This document shows positions 1 through 11,100 of a stretch of DNA of 64,000 nt, piece by piece (the first letter of the stretch is position 1; every line of letters begins with the position of its first letter). The translations under genes and the position numbers were made by a program. Under the pieces are notes generated by a model that was given only the letters and a program-made list of their open reading frames with translations, searched no databases and was not told the DNA's origin. Location: assembly GCA_016845175.1 (NCBI GenBank), contig JAERTD010000011.1, positions 1 through 64,000 of the forward strand. Direction: 5' to 3'. The DNA is from Bacteroidota bacterium (GTDB lineage: Bacteria; Bacteroidota; Bacteroidia; Bacteroidales; F082).

Positions 1-2313
1 GTCCTTTTTGGTCTTCAGGTCAGTGGATTTAATCTGGATGTCATAGGTTTCAGTGCCTTGCTTAAATGACACACCAGTATTAAAATGAGTAGGGAAGGAG
101 TTAAGTTCTGAGAGTATGGAAGTAGGAGGGATGTCATATAAAGACATCAGCTCTTTGTTAAGGTTTAATTGTATTTCAGGTCTCTTATCCGGTAGTCTTA
201 GGTTGATCTGCTGAATAGAAGACAACTGACCAAGAAAATACTCTATGTCATGGGCCAGATTGAGCATTTTTTCAAAGTCCTGCCCCTTGATAACAATCCG
301 TTCTCTTTGGGTGCCAATACCCAATATTCTTGCAAATTCATCGTCATCTCCAAAACCACCGCTGCCAAAGCGACCACCGCTGGCCGGTGGGTCCCAGCTG
401 AATTCCGCCTGTTTGAGCTCTGACAGGTGCTCAAGTATATCGTTCTTAATTTCTGGTACCGAAAGATTTCTTGCATCTCTGTAATCTTCAATGAGAGACA
501 CCCTAAGGATAGCTTCTTCTTCGTAGATCTGGCTGATCACATCTTTTTTCTCTTCCAGGTCTTCGAGTTTGGTTTCTGCATCCGCAATCAGGAGGTCGGT
601 ATTGTCCAACGTAGTTCCCTTAGGCATGGTAACATAAAGGGTGAGTTCCTTAACCTCAGGTTCTTCTGTGGAAATAAAACTCACACCCAGACTAATAATC
701 AGGGTGATGAAAAAGATGCCAAGGGCTCCCATTATGGTTTTGCCAGGATTTCTGATGCTGGTTTTTAGTAATACCAGGTAGATCTGTACCAGACGGTTAT
801 GGTAGGAGATATTTTCAAACAGCACTTTTTTGGATCTTGATCGCCATTTCAGGAAGGCATGTGTGATCATGGGTATGAATAACAAAGCCACCGCCAGGGA
901 TACCAGGAGTGTTGAAATGATGGAAACACCAATATGTTTGCCCAACAGTCCTATAAAGAAATTGGTGGAGAAAACGAAGGGCAGAAAGACCGTTACTGTT
1001 GTTAGTGTGGCTGCAAAAATAGATCGCCAAACTTCTTTCGTTCCTTGTACTACGGCTTTGTCGATGTCATCATCTTTCGCCGCAAGCCGATATATATTTT
1101 CCAATACGACCACGCTGTTATCCAATAGCATACCTATAGCCAAAGCCATGCCTAATAAGGTTAAACTATTGATACTGACATCATATGCATAGAAGAAATT
1201 AAAGGCACTGTACACGGAAATGGGTATTGCCAGGGCGACTACAAAAACCAGTCTAAGGTTCTTAAGGAAAATCCATAGAATGAAAATGGCCAACAAACCG
1301 CCAATGAGAGCCAATTGGATGATGAGATCAATATTCTTTTCCATGATCTCAGCGGCATTGTATTGCACCACCATTTGGACATCCTTGCTCTCAAATTCCT
1401 TATTTAGATGTGTAATTAATCGAATGACTGTATTGGCAAGCTCAATGATGTTGGATTGAGAATCCCGGGTTAACTGGATTGTGACAGACTCTTTCCCATT
1501 TACTCTTGAATAGGAATCCTGTTCCTTTAAACCGAAATGAATTTGAGCAATATCCTTTAGTTTAATATTACCATCTTCCCTGATGACCAGTTCATGTAAA
1601 TCGCTTAGTTCGGTGTACTCAGAAACTACATTGACAAAGTGCAGGCGATTGTTCTGATTCAATTTTCCTACGAAGGTCCGCGACATGCTGTTTTGATTCA
1701 ATGCAGATCTGACCTCTGATGGGCTAATGTTATAACTTTCGCAGATATCTTCGTCAAGGATTATATCCACAGATTTCTCCTGACCTCCGAATACCACAGC
1801 ATTGGATACACCATTGACGTTCTCAAATTGTTTGATAATATCGTTTTCCACCACCTGACGTACGCGATCCACTCCACCACTTCCTCTGGCCTGAATAGTC
1901 ATGAACATATTGTTCAGCTGTTCCAGATCAAATTTGAAAACCTGTACCCTGAATTCCTCAGGAAGTGTTTTTTTAACCTCGTCTATCTTCTCGACTAGTT
2001 TGAGGTAAGCTATCTTGATGTTAGTAGATTTCTGATAGGATACTCTGATACTTCCCTGCTGCTGACCTGCTTGTGATTCAATCTTTTCTACACCTTTAAG
2101 TGTGCCAACGGCTCCTTCCAAAGGGATGATGGCCTGGCTTTCCATGTATTCCGGGTCCACTTCCAGCATGCTTCCCACATTCACAAACAGGAATGGTATC
2201 TGAGCATTGGGATATAATTCCACAGAAAGCTGTTTGTAAGAGAACCAACCCAACATAGTCATGCCCACAAAGAGCATGCTGATCAGTACTTTCCGTTTGA
2301 TAATAAAATTCAT
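1..2313 (-). CDS. RND efflux permease, second pump subunit (partial, C-terminus outside window)
   Basis: Inner-membrane resistance-nodulation-division permease that would export substrates through the adaptor and TolC encoded upstream. The reading frame is open from an ATG at 2313 to the window edge, about 771 residues, so roughly the last quarter of a usual 1000-1050 residue pump is missing. Visible are the N-terminal membrane helix followed by a long periplasmic loop, the TM4 signature GMLLDNSVVVLEN near residue 400, and the start of the second periplasmic half. It begins 4 bases after the stop of the neighbouring full-length RND gene, so the two are almost certainly co-translated, like heteromeric MdtBC-type pumps. 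The substrate cannot be read from sequence. Confidence 0.93.
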   Translation of the reverse strand, partial: MNFIIKRKVLISMLFVGMTMLGWFSYKQLSVELYPNAQIPFLFVNVGSMLEVDPEYMESQAIIPLEGAVGTLKGVEKIESQAGQQQGSIRVSYQKSTNIKIAYLKLVEKIDEVKKTLPEEFRVQVFKFDLEQLNNMFMTIQARGSGGVDRVRQVVENDIIKQFENVNGVSNAVVFGGQEKSVDIILDEDICESYNISPSEVRSALNQNSMSRTFVGKLNQNNRLHFVNVVSEYTELSDLHELVIREDGNIKLKDIAQIHFGLKEQDSYSRVNGKESVTIQLTRDSQSNIIELANTVIRLITHLNKEFESKDVQMVVQYNAAEIMEKNIDLIIQLALIGGLLAIFILWIFLKNLRLVFVVALAIPISVYSAFNFFYAYDVSINSLTLLGMALAIGMLLDNSVVVLENIYRLAAKDDDIDKAVVQGTKEVWRSIFAATLTTVTVFLPFVFSTNFFIGLLGKHIGVSIISTLLVSLAVALLFIPMITHAFLKWRSRSKKVLFENISYHNRLVQIYLVLLKTSIRNPGKTIMGALGIFFITLIISLGVSFISTEEPEVKELTLYVTMPKGTTLDNTDLLIADAETKLEDLEEKKDVISQIYEEEAILRVSLIEDYRDARNLSVPEIKNDILEHLSELKQAEFSWDPPASGGRFGSGGFGDDDEFARILGIGTQRERIVIKGQDFEKMLNLAHDIEYFLGQLSSIQQINLRLPDKRPEIQLNLNKELMSLYDIPPTSILSELNSFPTHFNTGVSFKQGTETYDIQIKSTDLKTKKD

Positions 2314-2317
2314 CGGC

Positions 2318-5300
2318 CTAATTCTCTTTAGTGATCAGGGGTTCAGTTATTTCATTCATGGGTTTGCCGAACACTTTTTGTTTGCCGCTTTCAAATACGT
2401 AATACACACATGGTATGACCACAAGGGTTAGGAAAGTCGAGCTGAGCAAGCCAGCAATGACCGCAATAGCCATGGGTGAACGAAGTGCTGCACTTTCTCC
2501 AAACCCAATGGTTAGAGGAAATAATGCCAGAATAGTTGTAATACTGGTCATGATGATGGGTCGTATCCTGTTCTCTCCGGCCTTAATAATAGATTGCTTG
2601 ATACTGTGGCCGGCTGCTTTAAACTGATTGATGGCGTCAACTAAAATTATGGAGTCATTCACAGCAATACCTGCCAGCATAATCATGCCAATAAATGCCA
2701 TAATATTCAGAGGCCTACCCAGCAGATAAAAGGCCCAAATGGCACCAATACCTGCCAGTGGTATGGTGAGTAATATGGTGAAGGGGTGGATTAGGGATTC
2801 GAATTGTGAAGCCATCACCATATACACCAGAACAATGGAAAGTATCAGGGCAAAGCTTAGGTTTGACATGGCCTCCTGCCTTTTGGTTTCTTCTCCAACA
2901 ATCTCCAACTGAAAATTAGGAGGAAGGTCTATTTTATCAAGTAGTTCCTGGACTTGCCCTACGATCTTGTCAAAAGCAATATTCCTGTCAATATCAGCGC
3001 TTACCGTACTTATTCTGTTTTGATTGCGACGGATTAATTGTTTGGGAGAAACTGACTCTTCAATGGTGGCTACGGCATAAAGAGGGACTTCTCCACTGGA
3101 GCTGTTAAGTCTAATGCTATTGAACTCAAACAAACTCATTTCAGGAAAAGTGACGGTGATGTCATTCATGGCACCAGAATTCTCATATTTACCTGCATCC
3201 TTACCCAAGAGGCGATCGCTTAATTGGTTGCTTATGTTTTGGGCAGACAAGCCATATAATCCTGCCTGGTATCTGTCGATAATAATATCAATTTCAGGAG
3301 CACCTTCTTCGATACTTGTTTTAGGGTTCATTACAGATGGAAGGCTTTGCAAATCCTGCTTCACTTTGTTTGATAATTCGCTTAAAGTTTCCAAATCTTT
3401 ACCTTTAATCTCTACCACTAACGGGGCTTCTTCTGTTCCCATGGTAGATTGTAAGGCTGTTTCATCACGAATGATGGACACTTCAATATCCGGGATATTG
3501 TTGACGACTGTGGATATAGCGTCGATCAGTGCCTCAGATTGATTCAGGTGCTCTTTATTAAGCTTGACTTTTAAATTGGCCGTATTTTCATTCTGGAACA
3601 CAGTTTTGTCCGTAATGGCTGATGTTGATGGTCCTATGGTTGCATAGATGGTTTCAATCTTGTCTCCATATAAATCATTGAGCATTTCTTCTAGGCTTTC
3701 TACTAATCCTGAAGTTCTTTCCAACCGTGTTCCTTCCTGAAGTTTGATCTCAATACTAAACTCAGAGGCACCGCTCTTGGGTAGGTACTCGCTGCCCACA
3801 TCAGGTAGGATATATAGTGTTAGACCAATAAGTAGCGCGCTAATACCGATAATGGCATATTTCTTATCCAGGATATTTGATAACAATTTTCCATACCAGC
3901 CAATTTTTACTGATTTGAGGGCTTTATTCATACTGCTCTTCCTGTAGGAGAAATTAAAGAGCATGGGTATCACAAGTATGGCCACAAATAGAGAAGCCAG
4001 TAAAGAGAAGGCTACAGTCCATGCCTGATCCTTAAAAAGTTCTCCGGATGCACCATGAAGATAAACGATGGGAAGAAAAACAACAATGGTGGTTAAAGTG
4101 GAAGCAACAATGGCACCTCCAACCTCTGAGGTTCCTGTAACAGCAGCCTCTTTGACCGACATGCCTGATTCCATGTTCCGGAATATATTTTCGACAACAA
4201 CAATGGCATTGTCGACCAACATACCTGCTCCCAATGCAAGACCACCCAAAGTCATAATATTTAAACTGAGTCCGTTGAAATACATCAGGTTAAAGGTGGC
4301 AATAACAGAGATGGGGATGGCAAAGCTGATGATAGCGGTTACCTTCAGTCTCCTAAGGAATATAAACAATACAAATACAGCCATCAGGGCTCCTAACAAG
4401 GCTGTTTCCTGAACCTCATCAATGGATTGCTGAATAAAACTGCCTTGATTAGAAATTGTAACAAACTCATATCCAGGAAGTGTTTTTTCTATTCCCTTAA
4501 AAGCCTCCTTAATTTGTTCAACCGATTTTACCGTATTAAAGCCAGTTTCCTTGTAAATGGCCAGGCCTACACAGCGTTGACCATTGATACGAACGATATT
4601 GTTGGGCTTTTTATTTACATAACTCACGGATGCCACATCCCTAAGCAGGACGGGAACTTTATCAAGACTTGATTCACCTCCAACGGAAGTTGGCAGGCTT
4701 GTACTGGTATTGGGTTGTTGATAACTGATGACAAGGCTTTCCAGGTCATCTAAGCTCTGCATCATGCTCACGCCCTTGATGATGTATTTCTTACCCATCT
4801 CAACAATACTGCCTCCAGATACATTCCGGTTCATGTTTTGAACCTGTTGAACGATCTGGTCAGCTGTGATACCGTAAGCATCCAGTTTAAACTTTTCAGT
4901 TTCTATACGCACCTCTTTTTCTTCAGTTCCCGTGAGTACCACATCTGCAACACCTTCCAGGCGTATCAGTTCATTTTTGATGTAATCGTCAGCTATTAAG
5001 GCAAGTTCTGACATATCATCTATTTCAGGATGCAGCATCCCAATGGTCATAACAGCTGCAGCATTGGGGTCGTGCTGGCTGATACTGAATTCTTCGATAT
5101 CAGAATTCTGACTATATGTGGTTAAGGCTTTCTGTAAATCGAGGAAAGCTTCATCCATATCCTGATCCCAGCTATATTCTACCGTGACTCTAGCCGAACC
5201 TACCATGCATATGGAAGAAACTTCAGTAACGCCTTTTTGTCGTATGGATTGGGCCTCTATATTTTCTATGTATTGCTTTTCTATTTCTTCCGGTGGTTTT

Positions 5301-5461
5301 TCTCCTGCCTGAATCTCCACAAATATTCGTGGGGCATTCATATCAGGGAACAGGTCTACTCCCAATTTGTCAAAGGAAATATACCCCAACAGCAGGATAG
5401 CAATGACCAGCATGGAAACTGTTACCGGATAATTAACAGAAAACTGAGCTATTTTTTTCAT
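2318..5461 (-). CDS. RND efflux permease, first pump subunit (HAE1-like)
   Basis: A full-length 1047-residue RND transporter. It has an N-terminal helix with the FPDMNAP stretch typical of the family, a first periplasmic loop, TM helices from about residue 340 with the signature GMLVDNAIVVVEN near 410, a second periplasmic loop, and a C-terminal helix bundle with GIAVNDSIILVDA near 930. A proton-coupling Asp is present in the TM4 motif. It lies between the adaptor gene (72 bases upstream) and a second RND gene (4 bases downstream), which suggests a heterotypic trimeric pump. It acts in the inner membrane with the adaptor and TolC. Family assignment is secure. Whether it moves drugs, lipids or metabolites is unknown. 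Confidence 0.96.
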   Translation of the reverse strand: MKKIAQFSVNYPVTVSMLVIAILLLGYISFDKLGVDLFPDMNAPRIFVEIQAGEKPPEEIEKQYIENIEAQSIRQKGVTEVSSICMVGSARVTVEYSWDQDMDEAFLDLQKALTTYSQNSDIEEFSISQHDPNAAAVMTIGMLHPEIDDMSELALIADDYIKNELIRLEGVADVVLTGTEEKEVRIETEKFKLDAYGITADQIVQQVQNMNRNVSGGSIVEMGKKYIIKGVSMMQSLDDLESLVISYQQPNTSTSLPTSVGGESSLDKVPVLLRDVASVSYVNKKPNNIVRINGQRCVGLAIYKETGFNTVKSVEQIKEAFKGIEKTLPGYEFVTISNQGSFIQQSIDEVQETALLGALMAVFVLFIFLRRLKVTAIISFAIPISVIATFNLMYFNGLSLNIMTLGGLALGAGMLVDNAIVVVENIFRNMESGMSVKEAAVTGTSEVGGAIVASTLTTIVVFLPIVYLHGASGELFKDQAWTVAFSLLASLFVAILVIPMLFNFSYRKSSMNKALKSVKIGWYGKLLSNILDKKYAIIGISALLIGLTLYILPDVGSEYLPKSGASEFSIEIKLQEGTRLERTSGLVESLEEMLNDLYGDKIETIYATIGPSTSAITDKTVFQNENTANLKVKLNKEHLNQSEALIDAISTVVNNIPDIEVSIIRDETALQSTMGTEEAPLVVEIKGKDLETLSELSNKVKQDLQSLPSVMNPKTSIEEGAPEIDIIIDRYQAGLYGLSAQNISNQLSDRLLGKDAGKYENSGAMNDITVTFPEMSLFEFNSIRLNSSSGEVPLYAVATIEESVSPKQLIRRNQNRISTVSADIDRNIAFDKIVGQVQELLDKIDLPPNFQLEIVGEETKRQEAMSNLSFALILSIVLVYMVMASQFESLIHPFTILLTIPLAGIGAIWAFYLLGRPLNIMAFIGMIMLAGIAVNDSIILVDAINQFKAAGHSIKQSIIKAGENRIRPIIMTSITTILALFPLTIGFGESAALRSPMAIAVIAGLLSSTFLTLVVIPCVYYVFESGKQKVFGKPMNEITEPLITKEN

Positions 5462-5533
5462 GTGTATTCCTTCCTAGAACTATAGTTGCAGTGGTTTTTG
5501 TGTGAAGATTACATCTGTGCTTTTAACTACTTC

Positions 5534-6589
5534 TTATTTAACAACCTTAACTTTGGAACGATTCCTCAGGGTTTCAAAGCCTTTGGTGACGATTCTTTCA
5601 TTAAGATTTAAACCATCAATAATTTCAACCTCATTGGGATTTTCCAGACCAAAGGTTACCACGCGTTCTTGAGCCAGACTTTTATCAATGACATATACCG
5701 TATTTCCCCTTTGCTTACTAAGGATTATATCCTTGGGAATGACGATGGTATTTTCCCGGGAGGAAACGATTACCTCACACTTGGCAAACATACCAGGGCG
5801 CAACAACAGCTCCTTGTTATCTATGGAAACAATGGCTTTAAAGGATCTGGTTTGTGGATCGATGGCAGGAGATATCTGTGCTATCTTTCCTGATAAGGTA
5901 TCATCAGGTATGGTATAATTAATCACCCGAACCTTTTGATTGATGTCCACCAGTGACATGTTTTTCTCTGCCAGATTAAAATCCAATTGAAGTTTGGAAT
6001 AGTCCATTACCCTGAACAATTCAGTGCCCATATCTATGCGATTGTTGGGTGTGATATAAGGCAGTTCCACAATTATTCCTGAAAAGGGTGCCTGAATATG
6101 CATCTTTTTCAAACGAATTTTAGCGTCTTCGTAGGCATAATCAGCATTAATATAGTTGACCTCAGAATTTTTCAATTCGCTCAAGGTAACACCACCTTTA
6201 TCATAAAGCGACAACTGCTTTTCATACACTTGTTTGGAAATATCTAGCTGCAGTTTGAGCGACTTTATTCTGATGTTGTTTTCATATTCAGCGTCCTCGA
6301 TTCTAATAATATCAGTTCCTGCTTTCACATAGTCACCGAGTACAAAACTGCGACGTGTTCTTGGGTTCTTCAGAAGCTTATAATTCCCACCCACTTCTGA
6401 TTTAATGGTTACATCTTTCAGGGGTTGTACCGTTCCAGTGGTATTGATATACTTCTCAATGGATTGAGGTTGAAGTTCCATAACCGAAACCGGAACGGAA
6501 ATGTCGCTATTCAGGTCTTCGCTGTTGTCGTCGCATGAGGCGATAACAATCAGGATAAGAAAAAGGTATGCTATTTTTTTCATGATCAT
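5534..6589 (-). CDS. Efflux RND periplasmic adaptor (membrane fusion protein), lipoprotein
   Basis: Adaptor linking the RND pumps to TolC. It has 351 residues, with a signal peptide and lipobox ending IASC (Cys19 from the first ATG), so it is lipid-anchored like AcrA. After an acidic linker come the barrel-sandwich half, an alpha-hairpin at about residues 100-160, the second half with IQAPFSGIIVELP, and a beta-barrel plus membrane-proximal domain ending NRSKVKVVK. An alternative start two codons downstream (6583, Met-Lys-Lys) gives a more conventional signal peptide, and the sequence does not decide between them. It starts 5 bases after the TolC stop, so the two are one transcription unit. 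Confidence 0.94.
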   Translation of the reverse strand: MIMKKIAYLFLILIVIASCDDNSEDLNSDISVPVSVMELQPQSIEKYINTTGTVQPLKDVTIKSEVGGNYKLLKNPRTRRSFVLGDYVKAGTDIIRIEDAEYENNIRIKSLKLQLDISKQVYEKQLSLYDKGGVTLSELKNSEVNYINADYAYEDAKIRLKKMHIQAPFSGIIVELPYITPNNRIDMGTELFRVMDYSKLQLDFNLAEKNMSLVDINQKVRVINYTIPDDTLSGKIAQISPAIDPQTRSFKAIVSIDNKELLLRPGMFAKCEVIVSSRENTIVIPKDIILSKQRGNTVYVIDKSLAQERVVTFGLENPNEVEIIDGLNLNERIVTKGFETLRNRSKVKVVK

Positions 6590-6594
6590 AGGTT

Positions 6595-8082
6595 TTACTT
6601 AACAGAATTTAGGTTTTCCTGGAGTTCTGCCGGGACAAAGGATATATTGTTTTCGAAGTCCCATAAAGATTGGATCTTCATATTTATTATCTCAATTCGA
6701 TAGTTGATTAATGCATTGGCCAGAGCTATTTTCTTTTCAGATAACTGGTTTTGAAAGCGTTGTAGGTCTATACTGGTTAAATCACCATTTCGGTAGCGCT
6801 CAAGATTTATTTCATAGGTTAGTTCAGCATTTTTATTGTTTTGTTTGGCTATTTCAATTTGCTGAGCAAGGTTCAGGAGGTTTCTGTAAGTCTGACGGAT
6901 ATTGATAACAATATTATCCTTCTGACTGTCTAAATCTATTTCTCTGGATTGCATATCCAGTTCCGCAGCGCGGATTCTTGCTTTTCGTTCACCCCAGTCA
7001 AAAATGGGTATGGAAAAGGTGATACCCAACTGAGGACTACTGGTTGGTTTGTCATAGATCTGCCCAAAATTTTCATTGTTACCCTGAATTCCAACCGAAA
7101 CGCCCACATCACCTCTGAATTCGTTGGTTGCAGATGTTTCCGTCAGGTTGAATTCAGCCATTTTTAAATCAATATTGCGCTGGGTAAGCTCCAACCGTTG
7201 TTCCAGCCCATTGGCAATGGCCTTTTCCAGGTCAACTACAACGGGTTTGAAATTGATGTCTGCCAGCACATCTATTTCCTCATAAAGCGACACGCCTATG
7301 AGTAATTTGAATTGGTCTTCTGCATTAGCCAGGTCAACTTTTCTGTTCTCTACATTAGATTCCGCAGTAGCATAGTTGAGTTCTCCTTGCAATAGTTCTT
7401 CTTTTGCTGATAAGCCACCTTCCACCTTCCTTCTGATGATGTCCAGGCTTACTTTCTGATTCTCAAATTCTTCAATGGCTATATCCAGACTCATTTGTCT
7501 CTGATAGATGGCATAAAAGGCCTGATTTACCTGATATTCCATGTTGAGCATTTCAATGGCGTAAGCCAGGGTAGCCGTTTCCAGGTTTAATTCGATTCGT
7601 TCCAGATTCAATTTAAGCCTGTTGTATGTGAACAAAGGTTGGTTGTATTGTAAAAACAAGTAGTTGTTAAATCCTTTGTCGTAATAAGTCACATTATTGG
7701 CCTCTGAAAAATTATCTTGATAGCCGAAGTTATTCTGAACCGTTAATGTTCCGTCAGTTAGCTTGATGGGCTGTGATATAATTAATGAGGCTGAAGCGCC
7801 TTTTTGCTCGGAAGTATACCATTCCGAGAAACGGGTGTCGTAACTCTGCTGACGCGAATAACTAATGGGTGTGACATCGAAGGAAAACCTTGATTTAAGA
7901 AAGGCAAGCTGAGCCACAAGATATTCCTTGTTTTTTTCCATATTCAGTCGGGATTTCTGAATATTAGGACTGTTGGCCAGGGCAGTATCCATAGCCTGTT
8001 CCAGTGTAAGGGTCATCTGAGCCGATAAGCCGGCTGATATTCCCCACAAAAGCACCAAAACAATTCCTGTTAGCTTATTCAT
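6595..8082 (-). CDS. TolC family outer-membrane efflux protein
   Basis: Outer-membrane channel of the tripartite exporter, 495 residues. It has a signal peptide ending at GLSAQ (residue 21), then the LEQAMDTALANSPNI motif that opens many TolC-family proteins. Two long coiled-coil halves follow, each with an OEP repeat, the second containing FSIPIFDWGERKARI at about 370. Length and repeat pattern match the family. It lies 47 bases downstream of the ABC permease fusion and 5 bases upstream of the adaptor, so the ABC and RND parts probably share one transcript and possibly one outer-membrane exit. Assignment is secure; the substrate is unknown. Confidence 0.95.
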   Translation of the reverse strand: MNKLTGIVLVLLWGISAGLSAQMTLTLEQAMDTALANSPNIQKSRLNMEKNKEYLVAQLAFLKSRFSFDVTPISYSRQQSYDTRFSEWYTSEQKGASASLIISQPIKLTDGTLTVQNNFGYQDNFSEANNVTYYDKGFNNYLFLQYNQPLFTYNRLKLNLERIELNLETATLAYAIEMLNMEYQVNQAFYAIYQRQMSLDIAIEEFENQKVSLDIIRRKVEGGLSAKEELLQGELNYATAESNVENRKVDLANAEDQFKLLIGVSLYEEIDVLADINFKPVVVDLEKAIANGLEQRLELTQRNIDLKMAEFNLTETSATNEFRGDVGVSVGIQGNNENFGQIYDKPTSSPQLGITFSIPIFDWGERKARIRAAELDMQSREIDLDSQKDNIVINIRQTYRNLLNLAQQIEIAKQNNKNAELTYEINLERYRNGDLTSIDLQRFQNQLSEKKIALANALINYRIEIINMKIQSLWDFENNISFVPAELQENLNSVK

Positions 8083-8129
8083 ATGTTAAGTATTTCTAAT
8101 TATATTTTGATAGCCATAGGGCTATTATC

Positions 8130-11100
8130 TCAATCGTTTTCTACCCATTTAATAGCATCAGCAAAAACCATAGTTCCCACCGATTTATTGCTTAGCTCCA
8201 CCCTGGTAGTTGGGGAACTGATAAAAAAGGTGCCCAGATAGTTCCATCCATTCTCCAAATCGCTATCAGCCCTGTGTATGTCATCCACACCACTTTCATG
8301 ATATACTCTGAAATTATAATCCGACTTTCTGGTTTCCCTCCTTCGTCTTCGGTTTACATTTATTTTTTCCACATGACAGTAGACATCATACATGCCTGCA
8401 TTGGGGAGATTCGCAGTCCAGATAGCTGTTCGGTCATTCTGCCCTGATTTTGTATAGGCCGCAGATCTTACATATTTCCCATAAAAACCTGAACGCAAGA
8501 CCGATTTCCATTCATTGGGAGGACTCCAATAACGAATGCCTTCATATTTGTAACCCGGTTTCTTATTCTTGTCAACCAGGGTTTTCAGGTAGCTTTTTTG
8601 AAGCACCTGATTGTACTCAAAGCCTTCATCTTCATTGTCAACGATAATTTCTTTAACTGCAATTATGTGATCAAATACGGGATAATCTATGATAGTGTCG
8701 AAGGTGGCCAGTTTCTTTATCTCATGGAAGGATCCAAAATCATAAATGATATTATTGGGTAGGTTTTCCGAAATATGAGTGAAAATATTCATGCGTGTAG
8801 GTTCATTGGGGAAAACAAAACCAACTTCTTTCGCTGAATGTGCAGGGATGTATACTTTCCGGCTAAAATCAGGAACAATATCTTCACCACGTCTTCTTCG
8901 TCTGTCGTTGGGATTATTCAGATCCACATTTATGGTGACTAATCCTGCAGAGGCTTCAGGATTGGCAATTTTAAAACGAATTTGGTAGCGTGTACGCTCA
9001 TCCTCCAGTACTTTATAAGTCTGCATTTCTTTGATAAGAAAACCAGCTTGCTGATTTTTCGAATACCAATCGGCAATTTCTCCGGTGATTGAAGATCCAA
9101 ATCTGGCCTCAAGCAGACTGTCAAAAGTCAGGAGACTAAAGGTCTTATGCTTATGTTGATCAACCAACTCATTTAAAAAATCATTGAAATCTTCGGTGCC
9201 ATACCTTGCCCGTAACAAAGTGAATAAATGATCACCTTTTGCAATGATTACATCATTAATATCTATTTGATCGTCATTGTCTTTGTCAGCTGCCCTTTCG
9301 ATTCCAGAAACCAATAGTTCTTCGAGAGAAGCTTCCTTTAGCTCCAGGTTAATTCTTTCACCATCACTTAAATCCTGAAAGAACCATCGATAGGAGGAGA
9401 CTGCATTGGCATTTCTGTCTTTTAGGTAGGCCTGCATGGAAAGGTTAAGAATGGGCCATTGTTCTGAACGCATCTGGGTAATAAAAGTCACATAATTAGG
9501 AAATAGGCTTAATGTGTTGCGATCCATATCATCATGCATATACCATTCCTGATGGTTTGCCATGAAGTTACCCTCTGCAAAACGCCTGAATATTCTCGTT
9601 TGAAGTTCTGCTTCAGAAATTTCTTCATTATTGCGCTTCATGCGTCTCTCTTCTCTTTCCTTCCGTTTTCTAAAATCCGTTTCTTCAAGAACAACACCCT
9701 TTTCAGCATAAAATGTCATCTCTGGTTGGACCGCGTCGCTGCTGATGGACCAGATGTGCTTATCGAGTGAGAACTGCAAAGGCACTTCCACCAATGACCA
9801 CCGTTTAAATGGATAGCTAAAACCAATTTCAGCCTCATATTGATTTTTGATTTCTCGTATCAACCCAGGTAAACTATCCGTAAAATCTTCAAAGTGTTCA
9901 ACATAAAACTGGTTGCCATCAATGGTGTAAATGCTGTAAGTGATTGAATCGGAAGTAATACTATAATTTATATAGTCACCAATAACCAGGCTGATCTGGG
10001 GTAGTGCCACTTCTGGTTTAAAGTGAAAACTGCCTGGACCAATACTATCTGTAATACCCTGGGATATGGCTTGCAGATCCGGACGGGAATGAACTGTTAA
10101 ATCGTAGTTTGTGAAATCAGGTGTGTGCAAAGCTGGATAGTCTGATGCGTAGCCAACGCCTGAGATTGGGTACCAAAGTGCGCCACTGGTAAGACAAACA
10201 AAGTCTTCAAGTATATAGGCATAGCGTTTTCTGATCCTGAACATTTCGAAAGAGAAGTTATCCTCGTAGTCATCCATGCTCTGATCCAGAAAATGAGTGT
10301 GTTCCATGATGTGCCCCTGGTAGACTATGTTAATGAGATAGTTCTCATCAGGTTCAACCACCTTTTTAGGTATAATTTTAAGGATTTGTTCTTCTCTGTA
10401 GTAATCAGTTCTAAGGCCATTTGCCTGAAGTTCTGTAATCTGTAATCCCGGATTAAGACTTACTATAATGGTGTCTATCTTGCTCTTGGTTTGATTAGAC
10501 AAAGACATTGTTGCCCGGACCTCTATTTCTTCACCACTATGTGTTAATTCCAGTTTACAGGAGTCGGTGGTTAATCTGGGATAGCCAGCATAAGAGTTGT
10601 TCAGTTCGAGCAAATGCTCAGTATAAGTTTCATTGCCTCGCTTGATGTCTATATAGGAATTGATTAAATAGATCCCGGCTGCCAGACTTAAGATGGTCAG
10701 GTAAATTGGAAAGGAGGTCATCTTTCTTGATTGGGGGAGACGGTCAATTTTAAATACGGTAAAGAAAACCAGTCCCAGACCGATAAAGAAATAAATCCCT
10801 CTATGAATAAGTACTTCCTGCAGATTGCCAAAGCCTCCTATGGTGGATTTCATCATGGGCACCTGATAGGCTATATAATCGAAGAGATGATAAAACTTGG
10901 TATCCAGATAGAATATTGAAATGGCTATATAGCCGAGAAGAACGATGAAGGTTACTGCCTGATTTTTTAACAGAACCATTAGGAAGAATGATAATCCCAA
11001 AATGTAAACTAAGGTGGGCAAGCTGATGAGTAAGGGATAATACAAATACTCTACAATACCTTTTGCTGAGTCGCCACTAAGAAAAGAGAAGCCAGTACCC